Below, piece after piece: positions 1 through 8,291 of a stretch of 64,000 nucleotides of DNA; within the stretch, counting starts at the first letter, position 1, and the number at the start of each line of letters is the position of its first letter. The notes under the pieces are model-generated. The model was not told where the DNA came from and did not search any database. It saw only the letters and a list, made by a program, of their open reading frames with translations. Source of the DNA: CAIXSC01 sp046349915. Lineage in GTDB: Bacteria > Planctomycetota > Planctomycetia > Pirellulales > Pirellulaceae. The stretch covers positions 310,001-374,000 of the forward strand of contig JAXMBL010000007.1 in NCBI GenBank assembly GCA_046349915.1, read 5' to 3'. The translations under genes and the position numbers were made by a program.

Positions 1-1
1 T

Positions 2-1297
2 CCTGGCAGCGAAAACCGCTCCCCGCCCGGCATGGTTGTGCGGGGACAAGATCCCGGCTCGGGACCAGGTTTCGGCCCCGGCGCCGCGGTTCCCACCTAT
101 CAGCCGCCCGGCTACCAGCCACCCTCCAGCACTGTTCCCAACTACACGCTGCCTGCTCCCGGCACGGGGCCCTACGGCAATTTGCCGACGCCTCCGACCG
201 AATCGATGGAGCCTCCCGGTAGCTTCGCCGATATCGTCGCTAACGTGCAAGAAACGCAGACAGGGCGATTTCAATTTGGCGTGGGTGTGAACTCGGACGC
301 GGGCGTCACGGGCCAGATCGTGATCGACGAACGTAACTTTGATTGGCAGCGAGTGCCAACGAGTTTCGATGAAGTAATCAATGGCACGGCGTGGCGCGGC
401 GCCGGGCAAGGCTTCCGCATGGAGGCGATGCCGGGTAACCAAGTCCAACGTTACTTGGTCAGCTTTACCGAACCCTACCTGTTTGGCTACTCGCCTGTCA
501 GCTTGAACCTCAGCGCGTTCTACTTCAACCGAGGCTACTTCGATTACGACGAAGAGCGACTTGGCGGACGAGTCGCCCTGGGATACCGCCTCAGTCCTGA
601 CTTGTCGGTGAGTGGTGCGTTGCGAGCGGAGAGCGTCGACATCTCCGACCCTCGCGTGATTGGTGTTCCGGAACTCGATCGTATCGTGGGCAACAGCGAA
701 CTCTACAGCGGACGCGTCACGTTGACTCACGACACTCGCGACATCCCCTTCTTCCCCACGGAAGGGCACTACTTTGAGATGGCCTACGAACAGGCGTTCG
801 GCACCTTTGATTACCCCCGCGCGGAACTCGATTACCGTCGTTACTTCCTGATCCGAGAACGTCCCGATGGATCGGGACGCCACACGTTGGCATTCAGCGG
901 CAAACTCGGATTCTCGGGCGTCGATACCCCGATGTACGAGAACTACTTTGCCGGTGGTTACTCAACCTTACGCGGTTTCGATTTCCGCGGAGCGTCTCCC
1001 ATTACGGGAAGCGTGATCGTCGGTGGTCGTTTCCGGTTCTTGGGGTCGACCGAGTACTTCTTCCCGCTGACCGCGGACGACATGATCAAGGGCGTCGTCT
1101 TCTGCGACTTCGGCACCGTGGAAAAGGACATCGAGATTGACTGGGACAACTTCCGCGTGGCGCCCGGCTTTGGTCTGCGGATCAACATCCCCGCACTCGG
1201 CCCCGCACCCTTGGCACTCGACTTCGCTGTCCCTGTCACTCACGCCGACACCGACAACATTCAGAACTTCAGCTTCTTCTTCGGATTCGGTCGGTAA
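2..1297 (+). CDS. BamA/Omp85-family outer membrane beta-barrel protein, 5'-truncated by the window
   Basis: This is the C-terminal part of an outer membrane protein of the Omp85 superfamily. The frame is open to the left edge, so the gene starts outside the window and the first Met in view (position 32) is probably internal. A Pro/Gly-rich linker of about 60 residues precedes a barrel of alternating amphipathic strands (FQFGVGVNSDAGVTGQIVID and following). The segment YSTLRGFDFRG, coded near 960-990, matches the conserved (V/L)RG(F/Y) loop-6 motif of BamA and FhaC barrels. The chain ends in an aromatic-rich strand, FSFFFGFGR, as expected for a barrel closing signal. The likely role is insertion of outer membrane proteins. 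The Pro-rich insert before the barrel is unusual compared with proteobacterial BamA. POTRA domains would lie upstream and cannot be seen, so a TamA-like paralogue is possible. Confidence 0.85.
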   Translation, partial: PGSENRSPPGMVVRGQDPGSGPGFGPGAAVPTYQPPGYQPPSSTVPNYTLPAPGTGPYGNLPTPPTESMEPPGSFADIVANVQETQTGRFQFGVGVNSDAGVTGQIVIDERNFDWQRVPTSFDEVINGTAWRGAGQGFRMEAMPGNQVQRYLVSFTEPYLFGYSPVSLNLSAFYFNRGYFDYDEERLGGRVALGYRLSPDLSVSGALRAESVDISDPRVIGVPELDRIVGNSELYSGRVTLTHDTRDIPFFPTEGHYFEMAYEQAFGTFDYPRAELDYRRYFLIRERPDGSGRHTLAFSGKLGFSGVDTPMYENYFAGGYSTLRGFDFRGASPITGSVIVGGRFRFLGSTEYFFPLTADDMIKGVVFCDFGTVEKDIEIDWDNFRVAPGFGLRINIPALGPAPLALDFAVPVTHADTDNIQNFSFFFGFGR

Positions 1298-1334
1298 GGC
1301 AGCCGGACGAGAAACGCTGACGCCTGGTCCAAAC

Positions 1335-1500
1335 GTACGACGGACTTCTAGCCCGTCGATCTGGCTGTACGTCGGACTTCTAGCCCGTCGCTCCGAGCTG
1401 AACACATGGCCACGGCGGAGAACTTGGTGCGTCAAAATCGAAACGGCTTACGCGAGACTCGCTCGGTGCGGAGAAGGTCGACGGACTAGGTGTCCTTCGA
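1335..1500. repeat. Composite palindrome-bounded repeat element, copy 1
   Basis: Two copies of the degenerate palindrome GTACGACGGACTTCTAGCCC... lie at 1335-1358 and 1367-1390. They are followed by about 90 bp of core and a decayed palindrome at about 1476-1499. The reverse complement of 1391-1482 matches 61936-62027 with about 11 differences in 92 positions by my hand alignment. The block fills the space between the barrel gene and the convergent zinc-ribbon gene. Short reading frames in it are not credible genes. Confidence 0.8.
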
Positions 1501-1517
1501 ACTTTACGAAACCCATC

Positions 1518-2267
1518 TCACTCGAGCGCCAGCAACACCGCGAAGACGATAAAGAGCACGACGACGAACGACACGCCCATGACGATATTGCGAGTGCGAC
1601 GCCGTTGAGCCTTCTCTTCGGGCGTTAGTTTTCGCAACTCAACTTTTTCGGCGCCATGCCCGACCGTCTTGGACTTGGTTTCGACCGGGCGCACGACGCC
1701 TCCTTCCACGGGCTTCGGCGTCACAGGCACAGGGCGACTTCCCCCGCCAGCGACAACGTTGGGGCGAGTTCCTGGCGCCGGCCCCATTCCGGGAGCGGGA
1801 ACGTTCGCGGGCGAGGTCGCGGCGGGCCCCGGCGAGGAAGGCGGCGGGGTATACGACGGTCCTGCGGGAAACGAAGGAGTTGGGGGCGGCTCAAAGGAAG
1901 GCATCGGCCCCGGAGCGGGCGGCTGCGGGGGGAGAGGTCCAGGAACCTGCGGCGGTGAATAACCTCCGGGAGGTGCAAAAGCCGGCACGGTGATGGCGTT
2001 CTGGCAATGAGGACAGCCAACTTGTTGTCCCGCCATCGAAGTCAAAACTTGGAAAGCACCCGAACAATGGGGGCAGGCCAACTGAACCACTTCTGGCGAA
2101 GAAGGAGGAGGCGATGGCGGCGCCATGGCGCCACCCATCTCCGGCCCGAATTCGGGAATCGTCACCACTCCATGGCAAGTGGGGCACGCCACCTGTCGAC
2201 CTGCCATTTGCGTATCGACTTGAAGAATCCCGGCGCAGTGTGGGCAGCTTAAGTGGACGGATGACAT
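1518..2267 (-). CDS. Double zinc-ribbon, proline-rich, single-pass membrane protein
   Basis: A 249-residue protein of unknown function. Two N-terminal zinc-ribbon modules have Cys pairs CPHC/CPTC (residues 8-32) and CPHC/CPHC (about 64-87), each with the same MAG(R/Q)QV(A/G)CP core, so they are internal duplicates. They are followed by about 110 residues of Pro/Gly/Ser-rich low complexity, a charged segment (EKAQRRRTRN) and one C-terminal membrane helix ending at the last residue. This suggests a tail-anchored protein with the ribbons in the cytoplasm. The reading frame extends upstream to 2447, but homology-like sequence begins at the Met at 2267 (MSSVHLSCPHC), which I take as the start. It diverges from the molybdopterin gene across 178 bp. 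Proteins with this architecture are common in planctomycetes; no function can be assigned. Confidence 0.75.
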   Translation of the reverse strand: MSSVHLSCPHCAGILQVDTQMAGRQVACPTCHGVVTIPEFGPEMGGAMAPPSPPPSSPEVVQLACPHCSGAFQVLTSMAGQQVGCPHCQNAITVPAFAPPGGYSPPQVPGPLPPQPPAPGPMPSFEPPPTPSFPAGPSYTPPPSSPGPAATSPANVPAPGMGPAPGTRPNVVAGGGSRPVPVTPKPVEGGVVRPVETKSKTVGHGAEKVELRKLTPEEKAQRRRTRNIVMGVSFVVVLFIVFAVLLALE

Positions 2268-2445
2268 GTTTCTGCGACGAGCCCCCAGTACGTAGAACCT
2301 CTTGCTTCGGCGATTGCCGACCCACATTCTAACTTGCCGATCGTGTGGATTCATCCGCCAGCCCCGTCTGGCGGCCCTCCCGACATGGGATACAGTGAAG
2401 ATTGATCCAACCACAGCGACTTTAGCGTCGAAAGAGCCGTTACGC

Positions 2446-3477
2446 ATGCGTCCCGTACTTCCCCCCGGCCAACAGCTGGCGGCCCCTGGAAAATGGCCCG
2501 TCGTGGGTGAACGCCTGCCCGCGTCCCCCCAGGACTCCGGTCCCGGCGATTGGACGCTTCAGGTTCATGGGCTTGCTCAGATCCCCCACGTCTGGCGGAT
2601 GGATGAGCTACAGACCCAATTCCCGATCGTCGAACGAATCGTCGACATCCACTGCGTCACTCGCTGGTCGATGCCGGGTACGGTTTGGCGGGGCGTCGAG
2701 TTGTCCGCCGTATTGGAGGCTGTTCTGCCCACAGCGGCCGCCCGCTTTATTTCGTTCGTCGCTCGCAGCGCTCGCCGCCACAGCACCTCCTTGCCGCTCG
2801 ACGAGGCGTTACGTCTGAATTCTCTGATCGTCTGGAGTTGGCAAGGGGAGCCGCTGTCGGTCGCTCATGGCGGACCGTTGCGAATTGTGGTGCCCGGCAA
2901 GTACTTTTACAAGAGCGTTAAGTGGCTGGACGAAATCGAGCTGCTCGCCGAGGACCGCTTGGGATACTGGGAGGGCGCCGCGGGTTACCACAACGGCGCT
3001 GACCCATGGCTCGAGCAACGTTTTGTCGCACCCGATCTTTCAAAGGCCGAGGCGGCCAGTATCTTGTCCAACCGAGATTGGTCGAGCCAAGTGATTCGCG
3101 GTTTAGATGCCTCGCAACGCACGCTCAACGAGTTGATTGCGATGGGCGCCGTGTTGCGCGACGCCAGTTTCGCCGACTGCCAATTGGTCGAGGCCGATTT
3201 TTCGCGAGCCAATCTATCGGGCTCAAGGTTCTGGCGAGCGAATTTGCGAGGTGCTTCGTTCGCGGCCGCGGACATTGAAGGGGTCGACTTTCGCGGAGCC
3301 GACTTACGTGGAGTCGATTTCCGAGATGCCTCGTTGCTTGGAGTCGTCCTGTGCGACGGGCCCGAGACGCCGCCAGAACTTCAGCTCGGTCCCGCGATCA
3401 TCGACTCCACGACGCGTTTTGACGCATCGGCCTACGAGCAACTGACTCCCTCGCAAGCAAAGATGCTACGCTCGTAG
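2446..3477 (+). CDS. Sulfite-oxidase-fold molybdopterin-binding protein fused to pentapeptide repeats
   Basis: A 343-residue protein. Residues about 30-200 fit the oxidoreductase molybdopterin-binding (SUOX) fold. The motif VDIHCVTRWS contains Cys70, the position of the molybdenum-ligating Cys in sulfite oxidase and MsrP/YedY, and is followed by W-GV. A later segment (HGGPLRIVVPGKYFYKSVKW) matches the conserved cofactor-contact region. From about residue 225 to 300 there are pentapeptide repeats (ADFSRANLSGS, ANLRGASF, VDFRGADLRGVDF), predicted to form a right-handed beta helix. No signal peptide or heme motif is seen, so it is probably cytoplasmic, unlike MsrP. The frame is open back to 2302, but the Met at 2446 fits the domain boundary. 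Substrate and electron partner are unknown. I do not recognise this fusion as a standard architecture. Confidence 0.8.
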   Translation: MRPVLPPGQQLAAPGKWPVVGERLPASPQDSGPGDWTLQVHGLAQIPHVWRMDELQTQFPIVERIVDIHCVTRWSMPGTVWRGVELSAVLEAVLPTAAARFISFVARSARRHSTSLPLDEALRLNSLIVWSWQGEPLSVAHGGPLRIVVPGKYFYKSVKWLDEIELLAEDRLGYWEGAAGYHNGADPWLEQRFVAPDLSKAEAASILSNRDWSSQVIRGLDASQRTLNELIAMGAVLRDASFADCQLVEADFSRANLSGSRFWRANLRGASFAAADIEGVDFRGADLRGVDFRDASLLGVVLCDGPETPPELQLGPAIIDSTTRFDASAYEQLTPSQAKMLRS

Positions 3478-3490
3478 GTACTGCTGAATC

Positions 3491-3662
3491 TACGACGGAC
3501 TTCTAGCCCGTCGATCGATGGTAGCCCGCTCACTTCGTGAGCGGTTAGCCGCGTGGCCGGCAATCGCCCATTGCCGCCAGCCAAGCCGCGTCGTGGGCCG
3601 AATGACGGCGGTAGTCGCCGCTCGACGGACCACCAGAGCGCCGGACTGGAAGTCCGTCGTAC
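3491..3662. repeat. Palindrome-bounded intergenic repeat with internal hairpin
   Basis: One copy of the dispersed palindrome lies at 3491-3513 and an inverted copy at 3640-3662. Between them is a perfect 8-bp-stem hairpin, CCGCTCAC-TTC-GTGAGCGG (3526-3544). The block separates the convergent molybdopterin gene and mtdB and may also help terminate both transcripts. Confidence 0.75.
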
Positions 3663-3677
3663 AGCCAGAGCGCCGCA

Positions 3678-4541
3678 CTAGAGTTGCTTGCCGATCGCAA
3701 AGATCTCTTCGGCGTCGAGCACTTGATCGTTGGACGTAAACAGACGCTGGATGGCTGCGCGGTGAATTTTCATCTTCGTGCCGCCAACGCCGATAGCGCC
3801 ATAGCCGATCACGCCTGATCGTTCTTTGGCTTTGTCCAGGGTTTCGACGCCAGCGATACCGAGCGGCGGCACGGCATTCAAGTCGATGGCAACTCGCAAC
3901 TGAGGGCACTGGGCTCGAACATCCGCCGGCAGCAACTCGACCCCCGCGGCGCCCGCCGCGATCACCAAGGCGCTGTCGGTCAACGCTGCGAGCGTTTCGG
4001 CCGCGGACGTTGTCGCGCACGGCTCGACGACAGCTCCTGGCACTTGTTCGCTGAGCGAACGGGCCGCTGCTTGAGCTTTCTCAAGCGAGCGGGACGCTAA
4101 CCGCACGCGAGCTCCCGCGCGAGCCAACAACCGAGCGGCTCGTTGACCCACAGGGCCCGTGCCGGCCAGCACCGTGGCTTGGATCGTCGACAAATCCAAA
4201 TGATTGGACGCGGCCAATACCGCCGCAGCTGCCGTCGTGTTGGCGCCGTTGGCGTCGAGCATCACCGAGACTCGCATGGGTCCGAAAAAACACTTCGTGA
4301 CGCTCTTCAGCAACTGTTCGCCCGTGGCGACGTTGGAACCGCCGATGAAGATGGCCGTCGAGGCTAAATCGGTCACGCCGCGCGTGAACATCGCGCCATA
4401 CACTAGTTCGCGGACTCGGTCCGCCGCCACGCCGCCATACTGCAATAGGTGATCGACGCCTGCATCCACGGCAACGACCGCATCGAAGACACTGGCGTGA
4501 GGATCGCTGTCGAGTTGGACCAGAATTTTTCTTTTGCTCAT
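3678..4541 (-). CDS. mtdB: NAD(P)-dependent methylene-tetrahydromethanopterin dehydrogenase
   Basis: A 287-residue enzyme that oxidises methylene-H4MPT to methenyl-H4MPT in the cytoplasm, the second step of H4MPT-linked formaldehyde oxidation. The N-terminal substrate domain has MSKRKILVQLDSDPHASVFD and later FIGGSNVATGEQLL and MLDANGANTTAAAAV. The Rossmann domain carries VLAGTGPVGQRAA, a GxGPVG nucleotide loop. Length and motif order agree with MtdB of methylotrophs rather than FolD or MtdA, though MtdA is a relative and cofactor preference cannot be read with certainty. It lies 133 bp downstream of fae on the same strand, with a strong hairpin in the gap that could lower its expression relative to fae. 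Confidence 0.92.
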   Translation of the reverse strand: MSKRKILVQLDSDPHASVFDAVVAVDAGVDHLLQYGGVAADRVRELVYGAMFTRGVTDLASTAIFIGGSNVATGEQLLKSVTKCFFGPMRVSVMLDANGANTTAAAAVLAASNHLDLSTIQATVLAGTGPVGQRAARLLARAGARVRLASRSLEKAQAAARSLSEQVPGAVVEPCATTSAAETLAALTDSALVIAAGAAGVELLPADVRAQCPQLRVAIDLNAVPPLGIAGVETLDKAKERSGVIGYGAIGVGGTKMKIHRAAIQRLFTSNDQVLDAEEIFAIGKQL

Positions 4542-4556
4542 GGCTCAATAAAAGAA

Positions 4557-4583
4557 GACTTCCGTCGCCAAGCGACGGAAGTC
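4557..4583 (-). promoter_or_regulatory. Attenuator-like hairpin between fae and mtdB
   Basis: A perfect 11-bp stem (GACTTCCGTCG and its complement) with a 5-nt loop. On the minus strand it is followed by TTCTTTTATT, and the hairpin ends 15 nt before the mtdB start codon. It has the form of an intrinsic terminator inside the fae-mtdB unit, so partial termination or processing there would give more fae than mtdB message. The structure is seen directly; the function is inferred. Confidence 0.65.
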
Positions 4584-4674
4584 CTGGAAAGCGAGTGTTG
4601 ATCAAGTCGCCAATGCGGTACTCAAGTCGCGAACGAAGGCTCGCGCCCAAGAACCACTTACGGGAAATTGCGGA

Positions 4675-5169
4675 CTAGAAACCGCGGAACGGATGGACCG
4701 CGTCCTTGCCCTTGATCATTTCGTCGGCGCTCGGCTTGTTGCCCATCGCGTTCACGATGGCCAGCTTGGTGGCTTCGTAGTTGTAATCGTAGATCTTCTT
4801 GTCGTCGGCAGCGGCCGGGTGAATGAACACGCCGCAAACGATGACCAGGTCTTCGGTCTGGGTCTTCGGGATGATGCCTTCCGCGACGGCGTCGGCGACG
4901 GCCTTGGCGACGGCGGCCTGGGCCGGTCCGAACATCTGCACCGCCTGCTTCATTCCCTTGATCGTTACCTTCGTGATCATGACCGTGGCGGGCTTGACGG
5001 CCAGATTGGGGGTCAGCACGGCCAGCAGGTTGGTGTGCCCTTCGCTCTGACGGGCCAAGGCGTTGGCGAACGCGTTGCCGACCGGGCCGTCCTTGCTGCC
5101 AATCAAGAGGTCAATGTGGGCAATTTCGTTACCGTCGCCAGCCAGGGCTTCCCCGATGAACATCGACAT
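4675..5169 (-). CDS. fae: Formaldehyde-activating enzyme
   Basis: A 164-residue cytoplasmic enzyme that condenses formaldehyde with tetrahydromethanopterin to methylene-H4MPT. The sequence is collinear with Fae: IGEALAGDGNEIAHIDLLIG, GPVGNAFANALARQSEGHTN, LAVLTPNLAVKPATVMITKV, MFGPAQAAVAKAVADAVAEG, and IYDYNYEATKLAIVNAM near the C-terminus. The His in NEIAHIDLLIG is at the position of the proposed catalytic His. Start at 5169 is supported by AAGGAG nine bases upstream. It is the first gene of a two-gene unit with mtdB and is divergent from the ATP-grasp gene. In non-methylotrophic planctomycetes Fae is thought to serve formaldehyde detoxification. Confidence 0.96.
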   Translation of the reverse strand: MSMFIGEALAGDGNEIAHIDLLIGSKDGPVGNAFANALARQSEGHTNLLAVLTPNLAVKPATVMITKVTIKGMKQAVQMFGPAQAAVAKAVADAVAEGIIPKTQTEDLVIVCGVFIHPAAADDKKIYDYNYEATKLAIVNAMGNKPSADEMIKGKDAVHPFRGF

Positions 5170-5270
5170 GCCAAGAATCTCCTTGCGCCTTGAATTCGTG
5201 TGTTTACGACAAGCAAAGAGGGTAGCAACTCAGGCCCACTTTGCAACCCCGTACCCCTCCGAGGAAAGCC

Positions 5271-6560
5271 ATGCGAGAACCCTCCGCGACCAGCAGCCAA
5301 AGCCTGATCGTTGTTGGCGCCAGCGCTCGAGCCGCGGCTGAATCGGCTCGCAAAGCTGGTTACCTCCCTTGGACTTGCGACCAATTCGCCGACGCGGATC
5401 TGGCCGCCCTCGGGGCGACTCGTCGCATCAACCACTTCCCCGCCGATTTGCTCGAAGCCATCGCGGAAGCCCCAAGCGTACCGTGGATCTACACCGGCGG
5501 GCTGGAGAATCATCCCGATTCGGTCGACCAAATGGCCCAGGTGCGACCGCTGCTGGGGAACCCCGGCTCGGTTCTCAGACGCATCCGCGATCCCCAGTTG
5601 CTGGCCGAAGCTTTGACTGCGGCTCGTTTGCCATCACTGCGAGTGGTCGCGGGCGACTCGCCACCGACAAGTGGACGATGGATGCTCAAGCCGCTGCGTT
5701 CAGGGGGAGGGATCGGAGTTCGGCTTGTCGATTGTGCGAATTCGCCTCCCCAAAAGTCGTCAAGCCACTATTTTCAACTCGCCGCCCCCCCCAACGCTCG
5801 CATCGTGGGCGCGGTATTCGTGATGGCGAGGGGAGAGTGCCGTTATTTGGGGGCGAGCACGTTGCATTCGGGGCGGAACTTGGGGCGCGAGTCGTTGGAT
5901 TCGCCACAGGCGGAGGAAACGACCGCCGCTGACTTCCTCTATCGCGGCTCTTCCACCTGTCGACTCGATCCATGGGACGAGTCGGCCATCTTGCGCGCGG
6001 GGGAAGTTGTCGCGCGAGCCTTCCAACTTCAAGGAGTCGTCGGGCTGGATGTCGCCGTTTTGGATGGACTCGCGTGGGTCCTGGAAGTAAATCCCCGGTA
6101 TCCATCGTCCGCCGAATTGCTTGACCTGGCGGATGGGCCTTCGGTCGTCGAGCGACACATTGCGGCTTGTGTTGCCGGCAGTCTGCCGCGGCCCGAGGAA
6201 TGTCGCTTTGTCCCGCGGCAATCTTTCGCCAAGTGGATCATCTACGCGAACCAGAGTTTCCGATGGACTGAGGCGCACGACCGCTGGCGACTCGCATGGC
6301 ACGACCGCGTACCGAACTCGCCGACTCCCTTCGCCGACATTCCCCTGGTGGGCTCGACATTCGAACCAGGCTGGCCCGTTTGCACTTTGCGAACACCGAT
6401 TGCGGCGCCCGCCTGTGATCGAGCGGGCGACCTTGCCGTCGGCCGAGAACTTGCGGCGAGCGAACAGTCGATCTGGCAAGAGATGCTGAGAATCGCCGGG
6501 GAGGTTGATTCGGCAGACACGCAGGACATCGAAGAGTGCATGCGACCGAATCGTTCCTGA
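5271..6560 (+). CDS. ATP-grasp family protein of the H4MPT-associated C1 gene set
   Basis: A 429-residue predicted carbon-nitrogen ligase. The N-terminus is a Rossmann-like preATP-grasp half (LIVVGASARAAAESARKAGY). The ATP-grasp core has SGRWMLKPLRSGGGIGVRLV (nucleotide-binding Lys and Gly loop) and WVLEVNPRYPSSAELLDLAD (the metal-binding E-x-N motif). ATP-grasp proteins of this kind are often encoded with fae, mtd and mch in methylotrophs and planctomycetes and are suspected to act in H4MPT or methanofuran synthesis; the exact substrate is not established. GAGGA five bases before the ATG at 5271 decides this start over an upstream in-frame Met. It is divergent from fae across about 100 bp, so the two may share a control region. 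Confidence 0.8.
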   Translation: MREPSATSSQSLIVVGASARAAAESARKAGYLPWTCDQFADADLAALGATRRINHFPADLLEAIAEAPSVPWIYTGGLENHPDSVDQMAQVRPLLGNPGSVLRRIRDPQLLAEALTAARLPSLRVVAGDSPPTSGRWMLKPLRSGGGIGVRLVDCANSPPQKSSSHYFQLAAPPNARIVGAVFVMARGECRYLGASTLHSGRNLGRESLDSPQAEETTAADFLYRGSSTCRLDPWDESAILRAGEVVARAFQLQGVVGLDVAVLDGLAWVLEVNPRYPSSAELLDLADGPSVVERHIAACVAGSLPRPEECRFVPRQSFAKWIIYANQSFRWTEAHDRWRLAWHDRVPNSPTPFADIPLVGSTFEPGWPVCTLRTPIAAPACDRAGDLAVGRELAASEQSIWQEMLRIAGEVDSADTQDIEECMRPNRS

Positions 6561-6607
6561 ATGTGGGCATGCTAACTGTCTTATAGGCTGTCCCGAAGAA
6601 ACGATCG

Positions 6608-7012
6608 CTATTTCTTTTGCTCTCGAAGCGATCGTTGGAGTTCAGTGAGTCGCGTGTCCAACTGTTCCAAGCTCAATCTGGCCAGTTCCTCCGACGAAGT
6701 CGGCGAAGTTGTCAGGAGTTCTTCGAGAATCCGAATCTGACCAATCCGTTCGCCGCGTTGCAGACCAATCTGCTCGCCGCGTTGCTGACCAATCTGCTCG
6801 CCCTCCGCGCGGGCGTAGTCCAAGCGGGCCTCTTCATCGAGTTTCGCCTTTAGCCGAGCTTCATACAGTTCGCGGGTTTCCGGGGTTCGCGTGATCATTT
6901 CCAATACTCCCAACGCGTCGTGGAATTCGGGTTCCGGCAGCAGGCGACGCAATTCATCGGCATCAATTTGGTGGGCATTGAGCATCAAGAACGCCCAACG
7001 CTCCAGGAGATC
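6608..7012 (-). pseudogene. 5'-truncated Rpn/PD-(D/E)XK nuclease-transposase family remnant
   Basis: Only the C-terminal part of a protein of the Rpn-like family (recombination-promoting nuclease/putative transposase) remains. The readable segment begins after a TAA at 7013-7015 with DLLERWAFLMLNAHQID, which matches the family's mid-region ERW motif, and continues through a helical stretch to a tandem EQIGQQRGEQIGLQRGERIG repeat typical of the family's tail. The catalytic N-terminal domain, normally about 150-200 residues, is absent. An in-frame ATG at 6988 exists, but a functional product is unlikely. Confidence 0.75.
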
Positions 7013-7170
7013 TTAAATCCCCTCCGTAGGGTGTGTCGAGCCGGGCGGAAAACGACTTTGGCGACAATGAACCAATTCCCCACCGCCCGGTGAAGACGCA
7101 CCGTGCGGGCGAGTTGACTTGGCACAAGCGGGCAGTCGCCTTGAGACGTGTCCTTTCGGCGAGCGAGCGG

Positions 7171-8259
7171 TTAGTCTCTCCAGTGGTCTCGGGACAATGC
7201 ACCGGTTTCACATCGACACAAGTGGGAGTTGTAGACAATCCAAGGAGACAGCATATGTCCTGTCAAGTGGATCGTCGCACTCCACAAGATCGCAAGGAAG
7301 CATGATGTCCCAACATCAAATGCAGGGTTTTGTGCCAGCTCCCAGGACCTAAAAACCTTGAACGCCGCTTGCGAAAACCACCCGTAAGCGACGCAGGCAA
7401 ATGCCGGGAAACAGGAACGACACAGTTTCACCATTAACGTCATGCTCAACCTAGGACGTTGCAAGAGGCTGACACTCCATTGCAAGATTGCGAGTGCCCC
7501 TGCCCAAGAAACAGTGTCAAGCCACAACTCATGATCATACCCTCTGACAAACCAGGGCAATAATGGAGGCGAGAAAACCCTCGAAATAGCGAAGCAATGC
7601 GCCGAACATGCAACGAAGAGAAGAACAATTATCCAGCCAAGTCGTATGCTCGAACGGTCTATGGCCCTTGAAGTGTCTCTCGACTCCATGTCAAGAACTG
7701 TTCTCTCGGCCACGAATCCACGACTCATACCCTGTAGCCGCATAACTCGAAGTAGATTTACCGGCAGTGCCAGAGAAACGGCAACAGCCAAGGGGCGGTA
7801 AAAGATAGCCAGGGTGCCAACGGTCGAGGTTTGCCATAGAGCGGTGAATGCAGCCAGGAACAACACAACGCAAAAAAGGTGGAGTGTTGATGCGTATGCG
7901 CTAGCACCCTCAGTATTGCCTCCCGATGTAACATAGCCACACGCCACAACGGTAATCAGCAAGGCGATGGAGAGGTTGCCCAATAGTGCTGGCGTCCGCA
8001 CTGGCTGCAACGAGACCGCAGCCCAAACCGGCGGACCTGGCGTGGAAGTAAACGATTTGGTCTCACGAAAGTGATGGTAGTGACCTAATTGAACCCTGGT
8101 CAGGTCGCCCTGCGCGTACTCGAATGGCCACCCGAAAACACTGCGTCCATCGCCTGGTGTAAAAAAGACCTGGAAGCCGATTACATTCACAACGCTTAGG
8201 ATGTACAGGATCGTAATCGAAGTCAGCAGCAACCATCCCACCCGATGTCGTTGAGACAT
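7171..8259 (-). CDS. Hypothetical polytopic membrane protein
   Basis: A 362-residue protein with about eight predicted membrane helices (near residues 9-30, 91-111, 123-142, 147-171, 208-228, 250-268, 288-305 and 322-350). No catalytic or transport motif is recognised. A periplasmic or cytoplasmic loop after helix 1 (residues about 31-88) is the only sizeable soluble part. Base composition and codon use look less GC-rich than the flanking genes, and it sits beside a nuclease/transposase remnant, which suggests acquisition by transfer. Start at 8259 (MSQRHRVGWLLL) is the first Met before helix 1. Function unknown; I am fairly sure it is a gene because the frame is long and the hydrophobic pattern is regular. 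Confidence 0.6.
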   Translation of the reverse strand: MSQRHRVGWLLLTSITILYILSVVNVIGFQVFFTPGDGRSVFGWPFEYAQGDLTRVQLGHYHHFRETKSFTSTPGPPVWAAVSLQPVRTPALLGNLSIALLITVVACGYVTSGGNTEGASAYASTLHLFCVVLFLAAFTALWQTSTVGTLAIFYRPLAVAVSLALPVNLLRVMRLQGMSRGFVAERTVLDMESRDTSRAIDRSSIRLGWIIVLLFVACSAHCFAISRVFSPPLLPWFVRGYDHELWLDTVSWAGALAILQWSVSLLQRPRLSMTLMVKLCRSCFPAFACVAYGWFSQAAFKVFRSWELAQNPAFDVGTSCFLAILWSATIHLTGHMLSPWIVYNSHLCRCETGALSRDHWRD

Positions 8260-8291
8260 TTGAGTTGCATTTCACCAATAGGCGCGGGACG

